Shown here piece after piece: positions 48,214-62,200 of a stretch of 64,000 nt of DNA. Both the position numbers and the translations under genes were made by a program. This stretch comes from Perkinsus chesapeaki (lineage: Eukaryota; Perkinsozoa; Perkinsida; Perkinsidae): positions 38,784 to 102,783 of the forward strand of contig JAAPAO010000050.1 in assembly GCA_013115145.1 (NCBI GenBank), read 5' to 3'. Position 1 is the stretch's first letter. Every line of letters begins with the position of its first letter. The notes below the pieces were generated by a model. That model worked only from the letters and a program-made list of their open reading frames with translations, made no database searches and was not told the origin of the DNA.

Positions 48214-51200
48214 TTAGTTAGCTGCAGTTTGCCTGACGTTGTCGTAGAAGGCGGCAAGAGAGCTTTCATCACAAGGGATGTCCGGAGAATTAACGGCATT
48301 ATGGAATACGTACGACATCTCTCTAGCTTCTTCAACGATTACCTGTCAAACAAGGTTGGAAATACAATGGACTGCATTCGATGAAGAAGTGCTCATGGAT
48401 CGAGCTTCCCAAAAGTGGCCCACTTTTGCCACTTCTGCCACCCATCTGGGGAGGTGAAACAGCATTATAGATCCTTTCACTATTATAATTTATAAATTGC
48501 CCTACCAGGTAGGGCCCACCTCACCTCTGGCAATCCAGCAATTTTCGCGACATGCATAGCATGGCTTTGTGGGCAGCGACCCTTCGTGAACTTATACAGG
48601 AAGGTCACTGCGCGAGTCACTGGATCTACAAGGCATGCTTGATGGTATCTAAAGTTCAGACTCTGAGCATATTATCGCATCAGAATCGAGCCCAATGTTG
48701 GAAGGTCTTACAGTGCTGTATTGGTGAGGGTATGGTCCTCGGCTAATTGATGGTAGTGTGTGGCAAACAAAGCACGGCATCCTATCTGTTCAGATACCCT
48801 TTCTAGGACAGCATGAGCGATAGCTGCACCGTCAAAAGTAGATGTCCCGCGACCTGATGTCAACAGGTAGTATCAATAAGGTCTATGAGCCGAAGATTAG
48901 ACTCGAATTAGGTCCAGCAGGTTATTAGAATAGGTTACGAGACCTTACCAAGTTCATCGATGACTGCTAATGAGTGTTTAGTGGCATGTTGAAGGACAGC
49001 TCCGGTTTCTTCGAGTTCGATCAGGAAAGTACTTTTATTTTCAAGAATGGAGTCTCGAGCACCGATCCTCGTGAATATGCGATCCACTGGGGTCAAATGG
49101 AACCTGACATACCGGAGTTGTATTTGAAAATCACCAAACAAAAACGCATGCTGGAGAAGAAATAACACTATCCTTACGACGAGGCTGGAACGCGACATCC
49201 AAGTTGCGCGATAATGACAGCTGTGGCGCTGAGGCGAAGCACTGTACCTACGAAAGACATGCAAAACAAGGCTGGCTGCCATCTGAGCTGCAGAGTCAGC
49301 TGCGAGAGAGACAAAAATAGTTCTTAGTCGTACTTTTGCCTCCCATGTTGGGGCCGGTAACGAGGAGGGTAGTCGGACCATTATTATTGCCCATTTCAAC
49401 AGTGTTAGCGACGAACTCTCTACCCGATCGAGAGAGGATGGCCTCTTGAACCTGAATTTACGGAATAACGTCACACGACGTCCTTACAAGCGCCTACGGG
49501 ATGTCTGCCGTTTTGCAAGTTTAGAACGGGAACATCGGATTCGTCTGGATCCACGATACATGGCCGGCACATCGGCCCAGAACCGGGTTGGGAAGCCTCC
49601 GAAAGCGACAGAAGACAGTCTAGTGTTGCCAGTCTGTTAACCTGGGAATTACCAACCCTTTGAGGGCACTCGAGCAACACGCCGGCTCTCACCATTTGTT
49701 GCAGACGTATCGTGTGTTTGTGAAAGTCTTTGAAGAGCTGAGCCATAAAAGGATAAAGACAATCCTTCATTTGCTCTTCAGTTTTCTCCAGCTCATCAGT
49801 CATATCTCTAATCTAATCAGATTAACAGATACCCAAACCACGCAGCACCGGCGGTTCACCTCTTGAGTGAGGAGCCTGACATAGCCTTTCCTCGTACTTG
49901 ACACCTCCAAGCCGTGTTCTTCGGTATTACGTGGGACACTACGCTCAGGAACCTCTATCTCATACCTACCATGCTCCCGTAAACAGTTGAGATTTCGCGG
50001 CCTTACCTGTATTTTACGCTGACGTATTTTACATCAGATGCTTTACAATCCTTCAAGTTTTCACGGCAAATAACTTTAAGCTCCTTTTGCAGATCTGCCT
50101 CAATACTCGCTATCTTAGCTCTCGCTTCGTCGTATGTCGGATAGCAACCTACGAGCCTTAATGGCAGCACTCTCGGGGAATAGGGGAAAAGCAACTTCCC
50201 AACGGACGGCAAGTGACACTGATCCTACTCAAGCTTCATTTTTGTACACAAAGAACATACTTTGATCTTCAAAAGATTTGTTCTAGTGAACCTCGATGGT
50301 TATCTACTTACACTAGACCATATAAAATGCCCAGTCCTGTTTAGTGGAATCTCGTCACATAAATTTCACGGGTCAGATTTCAGTGGAGTACAAAACTCTG
50401 CCCAGGGCGGTACAGGCAGAGGTAATCCTTTTTGTAAAGTTATACTCGCCCTCGCATAAGAATACACTTTCATCAGAAAATGGTGCAGTACAAACTCACA
50501 CACTCCCAGCGGTAGCGACACCTACCTGGCGCGGGAGAGTACCCGGTCGTTTCATTCCCCTGTACTCTGCTTCCCAGATCGTGAAGAATATTGTCAATAT
50601 ATCCTAGCTCTTCCGACGGAACTAGTTCATCTAGCAAAGCCGGTAATTCCGCCCCACAGTCCCGGACCTGACAAAATGTACCAAATCACATTACCACTGT
50701 AACTACTGCGTGAAGTTGAATAACGGAGAGAGCCGGTTGCATCCTTGATATCACAAGCGGGATAAGACGTACCATGGCAAGGCATTCGTCAGCCTTTTTT
50801 AGGGATGTCAATAACTCCATGAACTGTGCAATCCGGGAGGACTCAACCTGCAGCTCGCGCAGTGACAGATATAGCAACAAGTGTACGTCTCACTTCAGCG
50901 TAGAGAACGGCTTTCCTTTCCATTTGCAAACCCAATGCAAAAACTCTGTTTTGGCGTCGCTCAATGTCTGGCAGCTTACCCATCATAGACCGCAGGTCAC
51001 TGAGTGTGAAGCAATAATGCGCCAGAAAGTTTCCAGGGGAAACAAAGTTGAAAGTTGTGCATCGTTATTAACGATGCACAACTTTTTGTTCTTCTGGTTA
51101 ACGATTCGTTAACCAGTAGAACAAAAAGACGTTCACGGCTGCCAGAAAGCACCGTAGTGGGAGAAGAGCTAGGCCTTTTCTAATCATACTCAATAGCGGA

Positions 51201-54200
51201 ACCGTAATATGAACGCTTATACATGTGATGGCATATCGCCTTTTGTGGTTACTAAGCTCGGCAATGTCCGCTTATCGATTAACAGCTTTCTAGTTAGATT
51301 TCAGTATCGAGTAAATCAGTTAGAGCCTGCCGTCGGCTGCAGCAGGAATTCATGGTACGGTTCCGGATCTCGCTCGCTTGAAGAGGTCAAAGGCTAACGG
51401 GCAGGAGCAGGATTTACGCCTTCCATGATTTATTAGTGCATGGAAAACGTGAACGCCGTACTTACCGAACTAAATCTCCTCTTTCGAGGAGCCAGTCGAC
51501 CACATCTAGCCTTCTGTCGATATCTGCCTTCCTTCTCATGGGACAGCACACCCATTGCCTCAAGAGACGCTTCCCAAATGGTGTAACCGTATGGTCCAGA
51601 TGGTCAAGTAATGAGCCCTCCACTTTCCCGTCCGTGTCTAACGAAAAGAATGAACAGCAAGCGGAGGTATTGCTCACTTCGAAGAACCTCCAACTGTTCC
51701 AAGGCATTTGCATCGAGAATCAGTCCACCACCACCCGCGTCGGCTGTTTCCAGTCTCTCCCAGGTAGCGAAGGAGGTAACCTAGATAAAGTGCAACTTTT
51801 CACAACCGGAGAAACTAACCAACTGATAACAGACTATTATTAACACTGTCAATTTAACAGTACAACACGGTTATATGATACCCGTTGCTAAGATGGTAGG
51901 TGCAGTGAGTTATGTTTTCAAACTGAAAATTTCAGTTCACACAAACTTTCGCATCCTGCGCGAAAGTTCCCCCGAATTTCAAGAATGATAATGATGAAAG
52001 TTTTGAAATTCTCCGGTTTTGCTCACAGTTTGGGCCTCAGACGCGCGGCGAGGAGATATCGACAATCGGGTCTTAATGGTCCGGTGAGGGCTGAATGGCT
52101 ATACCAAGCCTATTCGGGGATTGCAATCAGAGATGGGCACAACTGCGTATGTTACGGTCCCGTTCAGTACGAAGAACGTTGATACGACGCGCCATCGTAA
52201 CCGTATAGTAAATTCGAAGTGATGTGAGTACGGGCGCGTATTCGGATCTGAAGGTTCCACCTCGGAAGTTTTCGGGTCCTCGGGTTTATAAACCCATAAG
52301 ACGCTATTTCTCCGAAATCCTGGAGAAGACGGAGAAGCACTACGAGTGAGTCACTGGGTAAGGCTTTCTGTCTACGTCGTAGACTCTACGACTTCACGAT
52401 GAACTCTTGCCGCTGGGCTTCACTTGCCACTGGCAAGTTGCCAGGTGATTTGTCAACATGCAAATGAGTTGAGGTAAGCCTAGACAAGGTAGTAGAAGCT
52501 ACTATCTATGTGAGTGTACTTGGGTATGATCCGATAACAGTAATTGTGTGAATAGCAATGGACAGGAGCCATCGGCCACGGTTACACGCAAAGTGGACCG
52601 GTGAACGTTATCCTCGACTAGAAATTGTATCAGCAGTGGTAGAACATCACTGATGTTGTTCGCACATTATATGAATAATAACAATCGCTATTCTCCGGGA
52701 ATAATGACACCAACAGGGGCGGTGCCATGGAGGAAAGGTTGCCCCGGTAGTGCACCGACCTCTTGCATTCCCTGAGGTTTTCTGGAAGAATAAGGCGGGC
52801 TCCGTTTGATAAGATCACCCGGCTAGCACACTGCGTTGTCTGGGCTAACTACAAACTCACCAATGCTTTCGATGTGGTTGTCACCGAGTTCCGAAGAGTC
52901 ACTGGCAAAGAGGGCACTTTCGCGGCTCACAAAAAGCCCTCTGAACAGGATCCATCTATGGAGAAGATGGTATCGGAAGAGAGTACACTAGTCCTTAGTA
53001 CAGATTGCAGCTCACTGCCACCGGTAAGTCAACTGGTCGGATGAGTGTCGATCCACCCTCGATGGTCCAGATGGTTGGCTCTGATGATGAATCGTCAACG
53101 GAGGTTGGACACCAGAGAGAAACGAGGGGCAGTAAGGGGGTGGTCGCGTGAAAGTTACGGGTTGAAATCCTCGACAGCAGAGTGGCAAAGCCGATTCGGC
53201 TACCCGAAGGCGGCAAGACAGACTTATATACAATATACAAAATAACCGTCTAACCTTACAATATATTCTCAATAAATATTTTAAATATAATTACATTCTC
53301 AATAAAATATATATTCTATTACAAGTACGAGATCAAGTATAGACTATTTTCAGGTTAGACGGAGAAGCTAAAGATCTGCATAAAGCCTTGAGTTCAACGT
53401 TCTATTCCGCAGACAACAATATACTGGCCATAAATGCGTATGCGCCTCTCAAGCTCCTCAAAGATATCGAGGATTCCGTCATCGGCCAATCACTGTTCGA
53501 GTCGCTGACCGAGATTGAAAAAGTATACAATCAGTTATATTCCATGGATGTTCTCGAGGAAGCCTCGAGAAATATTGTACTTTCAAAGTGAGTGCTCATG
53601 TCGGTAGGATCCCTCGATTTGTTCGGGCCGTCAGACAGCGTTTAGAGGTCCAACAGGTATAACCTATACTTTGTGGCCTATATATTTGTGATTTAACACC
53701 GCTCTGTGAAGCCTCCTTGATCAGGCTGCAAGCTGCACTGGATGGAAATTCGCGACCCACGTTACAAATGCTGAAGCTCGTTCAGCTCAGCATGTCCTGA
53801 AGGAATAAAAAAGGTATGATTTTCTCCCATTTTCCCCTCTTCGCAGTAGGAAATCTGATATGGAGACCTTCACTAGCATGATGGTGGGCGTATTTGAGCG
53901 AAGCGAGCGAAGCAACAGTCGACTTGTCTGATGCTTAAATCATTCGTAATTGTAGAGTCTACAATGTAGACTATTGGCGTATGTAATTAAGGACTAAGCC
54001 GGGGTTCTTGCATGTCTTCCGGTTCAACTGGATGACGCCACTGTGGTGTCGCTGCCAATAACTACTCATAATTTACTACTCGTGAATCAGGACAATCGAC
54101 AACTCAACTAAATACAACAAATGCATTTCCGTAGACAAAACTGTTGTGCAACATGACTTAAATCATCAAAGTTCAATGCCTCCATTTAGCAGATTTTCTG

Positions 54201-57200
54201 ACGAAATCGACTGCACATAGACTCAAAGTCTTAGAGCGGGACTCAGTCCCGAGCGACTTATTATTAAAAATCAACCGATCTTGGGACAGCTACATTAGTT
54301 GATGCTTGTGCCATGAGGCGAATGGTTCGGCACTCCCGGCTCGTGAGGAAACTACCCTTTCTCTGTCAAAAATCAGGACTTTTTCGCCAAATTTCCCAGA
54401 CCTCCATAAATCTGGGAACGGAAATCTGAGGAAATTTGGAAACCCGAGAACCCTGGAAGACAGGCGTGTAGGCCAACCTGAACATTACCCGAACCATTTG
54501 CTGTATGTACTCGGAGCATACAGCAATGGTACCTGGAACTGAAGAGTTCTGTACTAAAGTCTTTCTGAATGGCACAAGCTACTATCGAGAAGACGCTCGA
54601 TACTGAGGAAGGACAACGCTTCCGCGTATAATAGCCAATACATCGAGTGCCACCTTGAGAAGAGAGATTTCAATGGCTCCGAAGCCCTAGGGGGGACGTA
54701 AATCATGGAGTGAGACGTATAAGTTGAGTATCTCATAAGCTAGATGTAGAAGAAGGTTATTATCAATATTATTACATCTCTTGAGTATGAGCAGCCCAGG
54801 AACGCTGGCTCGCTAGTAGCGCTGATCTGAGCCCAGTTCAATATACCGTCGGTATAATACCGATAACCAGCCACTGTCACATGAACCCACATAATTCAGC
54901 TGATGATCAGATTGACATGCAGAACGCTCAGCTGAGGTAAGCGTTCTACATATCAATGAAGAAACTGCGTGTATGGTGCTACTTCATGTAAAAAAAACTC
55001 ACATGAGTTTATGGGAATGGTTTACACTGGCAACCAAGTTTTCTCTGAAAACTTTTCAGAAATCCTAACTGTTTGTTGGTTAAAGAACTAACCAGCGGTG
55101 AGCCTAACTTCGCCGTACGACAAGCGGGTGGCCCGCTGCGGGCCGATAGTCCACAGTTTGGACCCCAAACCCTCCCACCGCAAGGAAGGTGGTAGAGTAG
55201 CAGAGAGGAAAGACACGCCAATCTATGGTGGAGATCTGATCGGGTCGATTATCGGGACGCGCCGCGTGTCCGCGTGCCACACGCGGAACCGAGATGCCGC
55301 GGAGCACGGCGGCTTTTTTGTGGGCGATAAGAGAAACCTTTGCCCTCAGCATTGCCTCCGCGGAAGAAAGAGATAATTGGAACAGTTTCTATCTTTTCTT
55401 GATCCAAAATCCGCTAGGCGCACACTTGAAGGCGCAACTCGTTCATGAAAGTTTCGAATTTACACAGAATCAGACGAACGAATATCTCCCAAGACGATAC
55501 CGTGTTCTCACCGATTCATAGAGCATCGCTTGTCGAAGGTAGGAAAGGATAGCTCCACATGCCTTCTGGACCGGAGACGGCTCGGCGGTCTGAAATCGCG
55601 AGGCCACGATCTGCTGAACGAGTTGTTGAGACTTACCAGATCGCGCGCCGCATCCGAGGGAGGGTCCCAGTGCTGCCACTGGGTGACAGACGGATGAACC
55701 GCCAGGCTCTGGATGAGCCGATTCACTGCTGGTGGAATCGATTCTGAAAACACGTTCAAAACACCTTCATCGACTTATTGAATAAAAGTTTGATTACAAA
55801 ACCACTTTGGAGCATCGTGGAAATGGCTGAGCCGGCAAGTTGGCGTTTCAAAACGAAATCTCCCCACGACTCACTCTTGTCTGCTAGCAGCTCTCTCGGT
55901 TGTAGCGTGATGAGAATTGTACGTAATAACTGTCTATCGGGCTTGTCAGCGAACCAGCCATATTTGAAGGTAGATGTCGCACAGTCCACAACACAGCACC
56001 CGAACGAAAGACGTTCACCAAATGTTCCTGTAGAAGACACAAGACGGTCTCCCTTCAGAGGAGTCCCCTGAGCGTTCTGGCTACCTTGCGTTGTAGATTC
56101 ATCCGCGAACCAGAGAGCCATGAGATAATTGGGTTGAGCCGGTGATGGAGAGTTCTTCAGCATCGCTTCGTGAGTCAGCGTTCCCGCAGAGTGTGCCTGA
56201 AGCATCGATAACAGTGATTCCGGTCCGGAATTCAAGTCATTCCGGAATTTCCGGAATGACTTGAATCCACAAACTTGCGTTGTGAGAGTTTCTAGTGTAG
56301 GGATTTCTGTAACAGAAAACCCACTGCAATATGCAATGGCAGTCAAAGACGGCTGCGACAGCTATCGATAATGCGATAACTCACCTGACATGCTTCCCGT
56401 TTAACAACAGCATCGCTTTTCCTGCCCTGGTCCTTTTTCATCTCTCCAACTCTCTCCACTTGCTCCACCACGACTGTTCGGAATCCGGCATTCACCAGCA
56501 TGCTGCTATATTCGTAGAGAGATACCTTCGACAGGGAGAAAATGAATCATTTGCTTGCTCTCATAGGTCATTCGAAATGGCCAATAAAACAAGCTCTATC
56601 TACAAACATTCTTCTTCATAGGTCATTCGAAATGGCCAATAAAACAAGCTCTATCTACAAACATTCTTCTTCATAGGTCATTCGAAATGGCCAATAAAAC
56701 AAGCTCTATCCGTAATCATTGCTAAGGAATGGTCCGGTGGGTGGGTAGGTGCTGAGCCCACTTCATATAATACATGCAGGAGACGAAGATCCAGGGACAA
56801 TCTCGCAAGATAGGGAGAAATTCTCCTGGAGAAATCGCCAAGCCACTATGGCGTTGAGCAGAAGCTTTTATCGAGGCTGGAAAGAAGCTGGAATATCTGT
56901 GAACCTTTTCGTGACTAAGGCTTCATCAGCTGAGCGCGAGTCCAAACTCAGTGTAAAATACACCCTCTGATGCTCCGAAGTTCACTGATAAATCTAAATT
57001 CAACGAGATTTCCCCTACGATACGAAGGTCTACGATGTTCGTCCTGCCTCGACGACGCGTGAAGACCAACATAGAGAGCTCACCTCTGGAAATCCAACAT
57101 GGGGCTTCTTGTTATTCCCCATCCAGCGCAGATTACACGCAGCTTGCGCGAACACAGCGTCATAATAGAAAATCTCGTAGAATTTGCCGACTTTAAAAAG

Positions 57201-58911
57201 TGTAATTTCGTCAAAGTGCTTTGCCTTCACTTCCCAGTACTGCAGCAACATAGGCGTGCAGTGACCTTCTTCTTTCTTTCGACTTGAAGAGTCTGAAACC
57301 GCCAGTGCCTATCAACCAGAATAGCGAAGTTCGGCGGAACCTCTTAAATCTGGAACCCTCATAGTTGATTGATCATAATCAGCATGATCTGGCCTGCGCC
57401 CATTCACATCCGTGAGCTTATCTGGGTGCATCCAGCTCGGATAGGAGTACCTTGACACATAATTAATGACTCTATAGCGGACGATCCCATTACGTATCTC
57501 TTGTCTCATAATAGGCACGGAGACAGGCGGCAGCATAAGGAGGCCATCCTGACATGAACAAACTTTGCCGAATGAGAAAATTAGTAAAAGAAAATTAAAC
57601 ATTGTAATAGGATAATTACATGTTCAGATTTATGATGTTTAGATATGCGTATTTGAGATCATTATTGTTATTAAAAATCTACACCGTTCTATTTGAAACC
57701 CACATGTAAGCGAGCACGAATAAGCAATCACTGCTTCAGTGCGGCTGATCCTTCCAGAAAACATTCACCTTGTGATCCTACTCGGTATACCGAAAAAGTT
57801 GGGCTAGACCAGAATGAGCTGAGACTTTCTTTTCCTTCCGCTCGTCGCCGTGCGCCCAGGCCACTTCAAAGGGAAAAATATTACAATTACAGTTCTATCA
57901 GATTTTTTCGAGCGAGGCACTACTTCAACCAGATCTATATTGAAAGATGTCGGGATCAAAGACACAAAAAGCCGGCATCTTATCCGAGATGAAGAATCAC
58001 ACAAGGCCGGGATTTCCAGGGAACCGGTATCTTATTTTCCAAGTTATAAATTCTGTAGTTTGCCCCATCCTCACCTCTAGCCTTCGCCTCTATTTCCTCC
58101 CTAGTTATTTCTTCCTCGTCGCCATTCGGGCTCTCCATTGGTCTCCTTAACGCGGAAGTTATCGTATTTTCCGGACGCGCCTTCAAAACTGAACGGGATC
58201 GCCAGATTGCCTATCCGACCGTTCCCGAACCAGTACTGTCTGGAACAGCTCCCTGTGCCTCCTCGGCACTATAAAGCATCGCATCGTAGGAGTCAGTCGT
58301 CACGTCCTGCACGACAGTCTCAGCTTCGCGCTTTCGCTTGACAGGAGCGACCTAGGAAGGACTCGAATGCCCACTGGCCCGCAAGCTTGCTACCTCCGCC
58401 GGCTCGCTGTCGTCCGAATCTTCCTCGCTCTCATCGTCTTGAAAAGTTAGCCTTCGCTTCCTCCTTCCGACAATCTCAATAGGTTCTTCATCCTGCACTT
58501 GAGTCGGCTCTTCACTGACGTTCAGAGACGTTCGCCTGACGGGTGCGATACTGCTCGTAGTGGCACTGAAGAAGACACAGGATCCTTCAACGCACGCTAG
58601 CACAACCACCTCACACCCGGTCAGGGCAGCTTGGTCGAAAAGTTGCTCAATGGACTTTCACAAGAATGAAACTCCCGAAATTCACCACGATCCTTCAAAC
58701 TCAACTCCCACTTGGCCGACTTTCCCAACACTTCTCTCTCTCCAACGGCTTACCCGCTGTTAGCAGTCGACGTTGAGGGGGCAGCCATCTCGACATCTCT
58801 CGCATCGCTGGATTTCTCCTCTTCCTTTTTTGGTAATACTTTGAAGAAGGCGAGCAGGGAGCTCTGCCGCTTCCCTCCATCCGACCCAACACTGGAACGC
58901 CGGTTACTCAT
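48214..58911 (-). CDS. MSH6: DNA mismatch repair protein MSH6
   Basis: MutS-family subunit that with MSH2 recognises base mismatches. Exon 1 (58911-58754) carries a PCNA-binding PIP box (QSSLLAFF), as in MSH6. An acidic/basic linker exon ([19 protein letters not shown]) follows; borders between 58.75 and 57.5 kb are unsettled. Then [19 protein letters not shown] (exon ending 57341) and 57265-57084 with the mismatch-reading FKVGKFYE. Next come 56525-56385 (VVVEQVE), 56196-about 55815 (connector), 55.7-55.5 kb, and after a 3.7-kb intron the lever ([17 protein letters not shown], 51.7-51.5 kb) and clamp exons to 49.9 kb. The ATPase has Walker [11 protein letters not shown] (about 49.34 kb), [23 protein letters not shown] and FATHYHQL, and the stop is at 48214 (last exon 48342-48214). 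At least 18 introns; the long ones carry palindromes. Confidence 0.93.
48410..48515. repeat. two palindromes in one MSH6 intron
   Basis: CAAAAGTGG-C-CCACTTTTG (48410-48428) and GCCCTACC-A-GGTAGGGC (48499-48515), both inside the penultimate-to-last intron. Confidence 0.9.
51051..51127. repeat. back-to-back palindromes in an MSH6 intron
   Basis: 51051-51085 has 17-nt perfect arms around a T (left arm AAAGTTGTGCATCGTTA). 51083-51127 has 22-nt arms around a T with one mismatch. The two share CTTTTTG-type sequence at their junction. Confidence 0.94.
52772..53793 (+). CDS. nested plus-strand gene, possible TFIIS/IBD-like helical domain
   Basis: Inside the 3.7-kb MSH6 intron, opposite strand. One exon-like frame (about 52772-53019) encodes a segment with [10 protein letters not shown] and [16 protein letters not shown] and ends at a strong GTAAGTC donor. 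A second begins after TTTTCAG at 53352 and encodes a helical stretch ([40 protein letters not shown]) closing at a GTGAGTG donor near 53590. A short third exon may end near 53793. The helix pattern resembles the TFIIS N-terminal/integrase-binding-domain bundle of LEDGF-type proteins, but this is weak. Start and middle exons are missing from the model. Confidence 0.4.
56230..56266. repeat. 18-nt-arm palindrome in an MSH6 intron
   Basis: Perfect arms (right arm TTCCGGAATGACTTGAAT) around one T. It lies in the 188-nt intron between exons ending 56385 and starting 56196. Confidence 0.95.
56562..56710. repeat. 55-bp tandem repeat in an MSH6 intron
   Basis: Two full copies and one partial copy of a 55-bp unit beginning CATAGGTCATTCGAAATGG, virtually identical, in the intron 57083-56526. 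Confidence 0.93.
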
Positions 58912-59286
58912 TACAATGGACAACCCCTAAGACACGAAGACTCGAAGGCAGGAAAAGCGCTGAGCCTGGCGCCGCCATCGCTAGCTCGGACACAGGGAGA
59001 GACGGCCGTAAGAATCCTACTGCACGCAACCAGCTGCTGTTATAGCGTGGGACGGTCGCGAGGGGAAAAGTTTAGAAGCAGCAGCAGCTACTGCTTCTCG
59101 TTTTTGTGAAGATCTCGCAGATACAACCTACCAGAGATCTCAACAAGTACTAGTATTGCTAGATTGACTGGACTCAACACGACTCGGTGATACTCATGTA
59201 CAAGCACACGGTAGCAGTGATACACAAAAATAAGCACACTCCCAGTGCTTTGAAAATTCATAATGAATGAGCCAGCATGAAAGTCA

Positions 59287-62200
59287 TTAGTCAGAAGCCA
59301 CATTAACCGGGACATCGCGGTAGGTCCGGCGGCGAACCATCGCTGTTGTTTTGCCGCCGCCATACGTCATTGTCCTCAAAAACTCCTTAGCTTTCTCCAT
59401 CTCTTTCACCCTGCGCTTGCTGTCCCACCCTTTCCGATCACCGATAATACTCACAATCTGAAATTCAATAAATTCGGCCGTCTACCCCACCCGCCTACCT
59501 CCGGCAAGATAGCCTTCGTCGCCACAGGATCAACAAACGCCATCCGGGTCCTGTACGCGATGACATCCACCACTGACTCTGCCATCTCTCTGTCAACTGC
59601 CCAGAGCAGCTCCGTACGAAGGAAGCTCTGACATGACACAGCGGAGTAATGCATTCCATTTTATCATGCGAAGGCAAATATTTTCCAGCAAAGTTAGTAT
59701 TGTACAAACACTTCTTGCTCTCCTCCTAGGAACATCAGAATCGGTACCGAAGCGCCCCACAGCCGCACAAGATGGCTACCTGTCTGGGGAGCAGCGGGCT
59801 CAATGTGCTCGTGGTCTGACCGAACTCACATAAGTCTGGTGCGTACGTGCCATAAGACTTGGTGAGATGAACCGCATCTACAACGGTAGTGGTGTATGCC
59901 GACATGACAGCGATTTTTTCATACCATCCAAATCAACACCGTAGCTCCGATTCAGCTCCATCGCCATGCGGTCGGCGAGGACGTCGAAGTCGTATCCGTG
60001 TCCCACAGAGAACCTAAAATAAATCATGCCATCGTCGCCCAACTAAGATGTCATATTGAGTATATTTGTACGTTGAAAAGCATGCAGACTATCTGCCCCT
60101 TACAGGCAGGAGGAGCGTGCAAGGAGAAGGAGGAGTCGAGGTAATTATCTATCCCAAAGCATGATACCATTGCGACGGAGAGGCAATATGGTGTATGCGG
60201 AAAGGTCGGCCCTCCGTGGGGGCCTTTATCAAGATCTTTTATAATTTACCCTAAAGGAGCACTTTACATCTCATAAAGCAGCCCCGTTATTGCTGGGTGA
60301 ATTCACCATTCAAACCTTGGTGAGTTGAACTCACCGTATGACGCTCTGGTCCGGCATAGGCCAGAATAACGCCTCGGCCACACACGGCACAACTTTCAGC
60401 GCGTATCTCTAGTACCCATTTCATCTCATCTACCCTAATATTACTTTCCACCGTGGCTGCCCAGCAGCGCAAGTCTGAATGTCCTGCATCCATGCTTCGC
60501 CGAAACTCTTCCATGATGGTGCTCCAACGCTTTGTTCACACAATCTTCTGCCATTAACCTACACAGCAGCCTCTTCCACAACAACTCAACCCGAATGCTC
60601 TCTACCTGCAAGTGGTCCACTTTCCACCCATAATGCTCACTAAACCTGTCTTGCTGTCGATAACGACTTCGTGATCACGAGACATCTGCAACACTAGCAG
60701 TTAACCGCGAACTCACAGAGGGACGTCGGATTTCCCCAGAAGGAACGCATTCGACGTAACCTTAGTGGTCAAGAGGAATGTATTCGACGTAACCTTAGTG
60801 GTCAAGAGGAATGTATTTTATATCGAAATGTCCATTTCAGGAACACATTTTGCTCCCCAAGGAACATCATTCTATGAGCCCAGATGCTCCCCTAATTGAA
60901 GCCCTTCTCCTACCTTGCTGGTGTCTGCCGCTTTGGGATCTCTAACCAGAGGCCTAAGGCCACTCCAGGCAGCAGTGATGTCCTATGAAAACCGAAGAGC
61001 CTCGCTATCACGGACTGCAGGCTACTTCCCGAATATCGTCTTTGGTGAGGCTCAGATATTTCACGCTCTCTTCGACTATAAAGTCCAATTCAGCAGTGCT
61101 CGGCTTGGGAAGGGCCGTCAGGTCACTTTTAACATCAGTCGTACCAACCACCGTATTCCCTAAACACTAGTTTAATCGACCCAACTTAACAGCCCGCCTT
61201 GCGTGGTAAGGTTGATAAGATACCCTCACAAGCACCAGCGTGGAACAACGAGCAGCGGAGGAAGCCTCTGATACTTGTATGACGGGGAAACCTAGCACCC
61301 GGGGAGAGCTTAACTCGCACTCCAAAAAAATCGGCAAAAATTACTGTACTGAAAATTACTTGCAAATTCTTAAATATGTACTCAATGATTGTGCAGAGTC
61401 GAACTATCCTACTGCGAGAGCCTGTGGAACAAGGATCGCATCTTGAATGTACATTGGTATTACCAATATTATTTATATACTAGTAGTATATAAATAATAA
61501 TGAAGTAGAGAATTCTTCCGAGATTTTCTTCCATGCAAACGCGCAGAGAATAATGTAAATAACAAAGTAATAATGTGGTACTATAATACTACCACATTAT
61601 TGTTCCTTCCCGAACGATTTATCAAACTAACTATTAATTAACGCATCGGATACAAAGTCCCCCATGGTACATCTGAGAGTTACACTCATCAGTATCATCA
61701 CAACTCTAAAGCTCCCTCAAACTGCGAGCTGTGCTCCAAGGCACGACCGAAGTTCACGGCATCCCACATCTGACTACTTTACGAGAATTTTCCAAATCAA
61801 TTTGGCAATTCCGGCACACTCAAAAATTTCGCTCGCCCACATATCAGTAACAAGGCATGAAACGGTTGTAAGATTTTGACAAGTGAGTCTCACCTACAAT
61901 GTGCGTAACATACCCGAGAATGAGCCCTTAACCCGTTCCCATGGTGGAGTTATGATACAATTTGAAAATATTGTACGTTTATTTGGAGAACTGTATCATA
62001 TCGCTGTATATGCTTCCATATGATCCTTCAGCATTTTATCTTATCCCAAGCAACATTGCAGCGCCTCCACTTACCCTCCCAAGGCAGATAGAACAGCACT
62101 CTCCCGTCTGCAGTTTCGGGGATGAGCATCCCACATGCCGGTGACGAATATGACCTAACCAACAACGATCTAGCCATACAGAAATATGCTTTCAGAAGGT

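Noticed and set aside
48974-49866. Plus-strand frames within the MSH6 ATPase region
   Set aside because: They are shadows of the minus-strand exons carrying the Walker motifs.
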